A stretch of 64,000 nt of DNA from Stereum hirsutum FP-91666 SS1 (lineage: Eukaryota; Basidiomycota; Agaricomycetes; Russulales; Stereaceae), in the NCBI RefSeq assembly GCF_000264905.1, contig NW_006763134.1, positions 1,063,712 to 1,127,711 of the forward strand, read 5' to 3'. Positions 59,093 to 64,000 of the stretch are shown here, piece after piece (position 1 is the first letter of the stretch; every line of letters starts with the position of its first letter). A program made the translations under genes and the position numbers. Below the pieces are notes generated by a model. The model made no database searches. It was given only the letters and a program-made list of their open reading frames with translations, and had not been told where the DNA came from.

Positions 59093-60208
59093 TAACTCTA
59101 AGCCTTGACGGGGAGGAAATCAGGACTGATGCTCAGCACCACGTCGCGCCCAGGCAAGAGGGTATAAGTGTCGAAAAGCAAAGGGCGATGAACTGAAATA
59201 GAAACAAAAGATGGACGATGAGAGATGGAATGACGGGTCCCTGCACCGCCAAAGACTACGGCTCCCGCTCTCTCGCGAAGTCCAAAAAGCGGCACGCTCT
59301 GGCAAGCTCGAATCAAGAGGACGGGAGCGCTACTTAGCACAGGCCGGGACCACAAGGGAAGGAGGATGAGCGAGAAGAGGGCACAAACATTCCCTATGCT
59401 GTCTGCTACATATGCAAAGGTGCCATGATATATCAGAACCTATCAGACCTCATCAAAAGGCGACCGGCGAACCTTGTAGGGATTTCGTATTAAGTACATA
59501 GCGTACAGTCAGCGGTCTGGAGAGTTGAATTGTGCGGTGGGCGATGGATTTGAATTATTTGGTGTGAGCGCCGGTAGCATGACGACGGAGGGAAAAGTTG
59601 AGGTGAGATCTTTTCCGTCCGTTCATCTGCATCAGTATTTGATGGGGGCGTATGACGGAGCGTGCCGCTGGAATGATATGCTCGGAGAGCAAGAAGCTTG
59701 ACAGGGGCCCGAACTCGAAAGTTCGAGCTGTCCAATTTTGAGGATAGGACACGTGAGACCTAGAAGACCGTGACATTCTGTGAACAGACACACTATTCAT
59801 GGGAGAAGTCTGGACAGGCACGTAGTATCAGAATCATAATCTATACCCTGAGCGGTGCACCAAACTTGAACATCATATTAAAACTCAGTTGAGATTACGA
59901 CAAGGAGAACCATGCAAAGGGGCCGTGATTGTTGTGGCCGACGACAACTCTCGGGGGCGCTTTGTTGGAAGAAAAAGGCCATAGGGCGCACACACGGCGA
60001 ACTGGCGGGACACAAAACCAAACAGAGTGTTACATCATCCAGCTTCCAGAGCGAGCAAATATACAATACACTGACCATGCAAACGTGTGGGTCAGCACAG
60101 TGAAACTCTCCATCATAAAAAAGAAACTCACTGGATGACAAAACACTGGCGATGAACCAAACACATCCCACAACACTGAATCTCTCTCGATCTCACGCCT
60201 AATGCCAT
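59093..60208. other. Spacer, possible first exon of the gene at 57.9-59.1 kb
   Basis: The segment at about 59150-59400 may belong to the 5' end of the previous gene. The rest (about 59400-60208) has no supported gene. Confidence 0.4.
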
Positions 60209-61300
60209 CTATTTCTCAGAAACATGTTCTGTATCTCCAGCGGGGGGTTTGAAGACGGCCGACGTCGGCGTGTAGGTGGGCGCGAACGGATCGGTGTCAA
60301 TCTTCGGACTACCACCAACCGAGTTGTACGAAGACATGGAGAAAGCGACGATGGATGGGGATTCAGTGCGATTTCGGGTTTCCGTCAGCCTTCGTGCTGG
60401 TGGGAGGTGTGCGGATCCCGGCATTGAAACGGGCGAGGACAATCCTATTCCGAACGGCATACGACCTCAAACGCTGGCCTTATCGAATCGAGATATAACA
60501 CGCACCATAATCCAGAACACTTTGCCTCACGATTTGTTTCTGAGCCAGATATAGTCGCTTCTGGCGACGCGCGCGCAACCAAAAGAACAGCGACAAGCCA
60601 ATCAAGATAAGGAGGGCGACAACACCCAAAACAATGCCGACTATTGCACCAACGGGTAACGATTGCGAAGTGGATTCAGTGGGGTTCAAAGGAGTGGACG
60701 AGTTGGCGGTTGGTATAGAATTGCGAATAGAATACGTCGTCGTCGCCGACACCGACATCGGTGGCTAGGACAGAGGGGAGGTCAGGGTAGAGACAGTGGT
60801 GGGCGTTGGGGATGACGGCCGGCAGCAATTTGACGTTTATGTATTCCTTCGGGCGGTATTTGCGCGCGGACTTTGCATTTGATGGACAGAGTACACAATT
60901 GGGGTACGTCTTACCTTGCATGGAGACTGATGCCGTGGTAAGCAACCCGCAAATGATCCGTCTTCCGTGCATATTTCTCTATGTAGTTCGGCCAGAAAGA
61001 AATCTAGCTATAAAACCTAACATGACCTCTCAAGATAGTCCTCCTACGGCGTTCGTGCAGGTGAGCAGGCATCCTTCCTGAAGAAAGGGGAAGGTGTGAC
61101 AGCCGATGGATATTCGGTGCCAATAGGCGTGCATGTGGGGCCACCGACTTGTTGCATCCTCCCACTGGGAGCTTGAATATGACGCGTTCATTTCCATACA
61201 TGTTGCAGATGGTCGAGATTGAGCTTCACATAGACTTCTTGGAAGTAAGGAAATAACAAAAAAGGGCAGAAAAATATGGGGATAATGCCTCCACCAATCG
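60209..61300 (-). CDS. Single-pass membrane protein, second in the row
   Basis: The C-terminal half is clear: PMSVSATTTYSIRNS, a Ser/Thr/Pro stalk, one transmembrane helix (VGAIVGIVLGVVALLILIGL SLFFWL, two parts), a basic RARRQKR stop-transfer sequence, and after an intron (about 60500-60460) a tail ending SVGGSPKIDTDPFAPTYTPT and KPPAGDTEHVSEK, with stop at 60209. An intron with donor GTAAGACG at about 60916 and acceptor CTAG at 60768 precedes this. Upstream exons are uncertain. A good signal-peptide-like start (PHIFLPFFVISLLPRSLCEA) is at about 61280-61220, followed by SRPSATCMEMNASYSSSQWE, which could be the ectodomain start. Architecture resembles its left neighbour but sequence identity is low. 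Confidence 0.5.
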
Positions 61301-61668
61301 GACATATCCGAGGATTCATACTCCGCGATCTGTCATTCGCCGCCACCCGAGAAACGTCTTCAGCTGGCCTTCACCCAAACTCTCATCTTGTCGCACTAGT
61401 ACTGGTGTAGGCTAGACAACAACCGTCAAGCCTCTGGGTTGCTCTATATCTGCATGACACAGTGTTCCTCTTCCTTAGATGACCGCATATGACTTGATTA
61501 TGCGTCTCCATCTGGTCTCAGTCCACATCTCTTTTCTACCGGCTCGAATTGAGCATCGAGACCCGCACACACTAGACTAAGTATGGGGCTGAGAGCACGA
61601 AATGAGGTTCATTTGGATGGCCATTGTATACTCAGGTTACTACGAAGACATGGAAACCTCGTCCCCCT
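61301..61668. other. Intergenic, no gene
   Basis: No gene recognised. Confidence 0.5.
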
Positions 61669-62373
61669 TCAGACGACGGTTCGATTGACTGCAGGATTCG
61701 CAGACTCAGACAAGTCTATGTGCTCCATGTCCTCTGTGCTCGAATCTGAATCCGAATCGTCCTCTCTGCCTAGTTTCTTGACGTCGTCAACTATGATTGG
61801 GCGAGTATCATCAGCACGCCACCAAAGCAACAATAACGGCGATGGACGTACTTGTCATTGGATGAGCATCGGAGGTGCCATGCATGTTCGGGAAACTGAG
61901 CTCGAAAGCTGGACCATTGTTGAGCTTGTAGAATTGCGAGCGCGGTGACATCCCCGCTTCCGCATCACTCATCCTCTTCTCCTCCGCTTCCTTCTGTGCG
62001 CCCCCGGACTCGTTATTCGACTGGCGGTTCCGATGCTGACGCGGCCACGGCATTCTCGGAATGAAGAATCGGCGTTTAAGGATCGATTTCTCTTGCGGGT
62101 CGATACCGAAGACAGTCTTCATAACGATGGGGTAGAGGTAGAAGTAGAAGAAAAGAAGGATGAGGACGCTGGCGACTACAATTACAGCAACTAGTGCGTG
62201 CGTCAGTTGTCATATATATGTTTACCGCTGGCGAAGCTCAAGTGGGACTTACTAGCGGGCGGGCCCAGAGGATCGACATGGATATACGTGATTTCACCAT
62301 TGACGTTCGGTCCTACCGCCACTTTGTCAATCATTGTGACGAGGCCGCCTGCGTCTTTGGAGAGTTCAGGCAT
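61669..62373 (-). CDS. Small single-pass membrane protein, third in the row
   Basis: Three or four exons. ATG 62373 (MPELSKDAGGLVTMIDKVAV) leads to GEITYIHVDPLGPPA. After an intron comes one transmembrane helix, VAVIVVASVLILLFFYFYLY P, at about 62190-62130, then a basic/polar tail: KRRFFIPRMPWPRQHRNRQS, EAEEKRMSDAEAGMSPRSQF. After the last intron (about 61850-61805) an acidic end follows, LGREDDSDSDSSTEDMEHID .. NRTVV, with stop at 61669. About 190 residues, no signal peptide, so the N-terminus is probably luminal or cytosolic by topology not fixed here. No family recognised. It lies next to two other single-pass genes on the same strand. Confidence 0.6.
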
Positions 62374-63263
62374 ATTTGGTTTGGCAAAATGGTAAAGAAC
62401 GTGGTATGTAGAGAGTGTGGGTGTGTTAGAAATGTGAAGGGGGTATAGCTGCGGCGGCGAGCAGAGGCTGGGCGGAGCAGTGAGTATGGAACGGTGAACA
62501 GCCAAAAAGCGCGCTCTTTGCCTTTTATATGGACTTTGTGAAAAGGGATGTGTGCTGACGTTCTGATTTGTATACAGATCATCTCGAACTTGGCTGGCGC
62601 TGATCCCATACAAACGCTCGATCTCGGAGGCTTGTGCCGCTTTCACCAGTCGCCTTTGAGTAGTGGTTTGTGTGCCTTTTAGATCCGCGAATTATGGCCT
62701 CTTTTTCGGTGCTATCATAGAACAAGTATCTTGTGCTTTTCTGTGAATATCTGCGACGATTCCCTTCCACCTCATGAATATCGCGTGAGCCTCGACTAAC
62801 ATTTGCGGATTGTGGCCCATTGTGGCTCCTCTTTCACAAAACACGTGCCAGGCGCGATCGTCCAAGTTGTTCACTTAATCCTTGCTTTTTGGCTTTCCAT
62901 GCCATGTTATACACGTCCAACGATACGGCTCCCCGTGAAGTTTCCCGCCCGTATACGCAATGGGATGTACCATCCTCGTATGGGGATGCCCGTACGCCGG
63001 GGCTTACTTATCAAGCCACCAAGAGTCGAAGCGAAGAAGAACATGTTCACCTTGGCTATCTGAGCGCTTCGTGTCCTACTTCCGGTTCTTCTAAGGCTAT
63101 CAAGGACCGCACCGGTTTCTTGTGTAGTATGACGCATCATACCTGGGGAAATCTGCATGGCCTCGGCTTTTAAACGCGTACTTTACTATCAGACCAATCT
63201 CGCGCCATCCCTTCTTTTTTGCCCACTTTTTCGTGCTGTTGCTAACTAGCGTCGAGGTGGAAC
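62374..63263. other. Spacer between divergent genes
   Basis: No gene supported. A TATA-like element (minus strand TATAAAAG, 62522-62529) is 150 bp upstream of the small membrane protein. Further right is probably the permease promoter. Confidence 0.45.
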
Positions 63264-64000
63264 ATGGCCGACGTAGAGATCGCGGAGAGTCGTTCAACGG
63301 ACGGTGCTGTCATCGGAGCTAGGGCGACGGATGAAGACGAGTTAGCGAGGATGGGATACAAGCAAGAGTTGAAGTGAGTGCCAACTGTCTATTCTATCAT
63401 CAGTCCTGCAAGTTCCTGATCATTGGCGCGGTGTGCAAATAGAAGGGAATGGGGCCTTTTACAGGTTGGCCCAGTGTCCTTGGATCTCCTTCGTCCGACG
63501 TGTAATTGCCTTTGCGTCTAGAATTTCGGCATCTCGTTTTCTATCATTAGCGTCATCACCGGTGTCCCCTCAATATTCCTGTACGGTCTGGTGCGTACGT
63601 CTACTACCAGTCTCTGTCACTTCACGCTCACGCCAACATGAAATGTAGACGACTGGAGGTCCTGCCGTTATGATTTGGGGTTGGATATTCGTTGGTACGT
63701 ATGAGGCGTGCACTAAAACACTCTCTGTAATGATCACTCACCCATGACGTTGGTAGCATGCATGACTATGATGATAGGTCTCGCCATGGCTGGTATGTAC
63801 CTTGCCTATTCCACCTTATAATACACCATCCGTCTTACAGCCACATAGAGATCTGCAGCGCCCACCCAACGTCCGGAGGCCCCTATTTCTGGGCAGCTAT
63901 GCTCTCGCGCCCGCAAGACGCTCCCTTCGCTTCGTGGATGACCGGATGGTTCAATTTCTTAGGTCAAATAGCCGTGACCACGAGTATCAAGTGAGCTCCC
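63264..64000 (+). CDS. Amino-acid/GABA permease, 5' part (cut by window edge)
   Basis: Partial APC-superfamily transporter. ATG 63264, MADVEIAESRSTDGAVIGAR, then EDELARMGYKQELKREWGLL and QNFGISFSIISVITGVPSIF, LYGLTTGGPAVMIWGWIFVA, MTMMIGLAMAEICSAHPTSG, GPYFWAAMLS and WMTGWFNFLGQIAVTTSI. The sequence G-Y-K-Q-E-L-x-R-E-W and the SAHPTSGGPYFW motif are typical of fungal GABA/choline/amino-acid permeases (Uga4/Bat1 type). Five short introns are clear: at 63374, 63463, 63591, 63695 and 63793. Transports amino acids or GABA across the plasma or vacuolar membrane; the rest of about 500 residues lies beyond base 64000. The substrate cannot be chosen from this part. Confidence 0.85.

Overview
This window looks like nuclear DNA of a basidiomycete fungus of the Agaricomycetes type. 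Almost every gene is broken by many introns of about 50-65 bases with GT..AG ends and CTGAC/CTAAC-like branch sites. Several families seen here are typical of mushroom-forming fungi: DUF6533 and DUF6534 membrane proteins, an F-box-like protein, GMC oxidoreductases, a fungal-type kinase, and single-pass membrane proteins with a sugar-binding-like ectodomain. There is no prokaryotic gene order, no rRNA, no convincing tRNA and no CRISPR array. I cannot name the species. CDS coordinates are genomic spans from start to stop codon and include introns; exon chains were read by eye.

Left part (2-21 kb): a DUF6534 membrane protein is followed by an oxidative gene group. It consists of an intracellular GMC oxidoreductase, a cytochrome P450, a COMT-like O-methyltransferase, a flavin monooxygenase with an extra NTF2/SnoaL-like N-terminal domain, and a secreted aryl-alcohol-oxidase-type GMC enzyme. 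Together they could oxidise and O-methylate an aromatic or other small molecule. No polyketide synthase, NRPS or terpene synthase is in the window, so this is either a tailoring cluster whose core gene lies elsewhere or an aromatic-compound metabolism group. About 3.5 kb with no convincing gene follows.

Middle (24.8-40 kb): a secreted six-hairpin glycosidase (GH88/GH105 type) and a GPI-anchored GH16 beta-glucanase are followed by membrane-traffic genes. A CNH-domain protein on + and a TGFBRAP1/Vps3-type protein on - end tail to tail, and look like the two halves of one CORVET tether. Next, divergently from the Vps3 half, is a Gyp8/TBC1D20-type Rab GAP. This 30-40 kb block is full of low-complexity acidic, Ser/Pro/Thr and Gly stretches with strong purine/pyrimidine asymmetry.

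Right part (41-64 kb): an F-box-like gene, then two tandem modules, each a fungal-type kinase plus a DUF6533 membrane protein. One DUF6533 copy looks intact; the other copies are damaged. One damaged kinase carries a perfect 43-bp inverted repeat. Then come a perilipin-like lipid-droplet gene, a tandem pair of NmrA/isoflavone-reductase-like genes duplicated with their flanks, three consecutive minus-strand single-pass membrane protein genes, and the 5' part of an amino-acid/GABA permease cut by the window edge.
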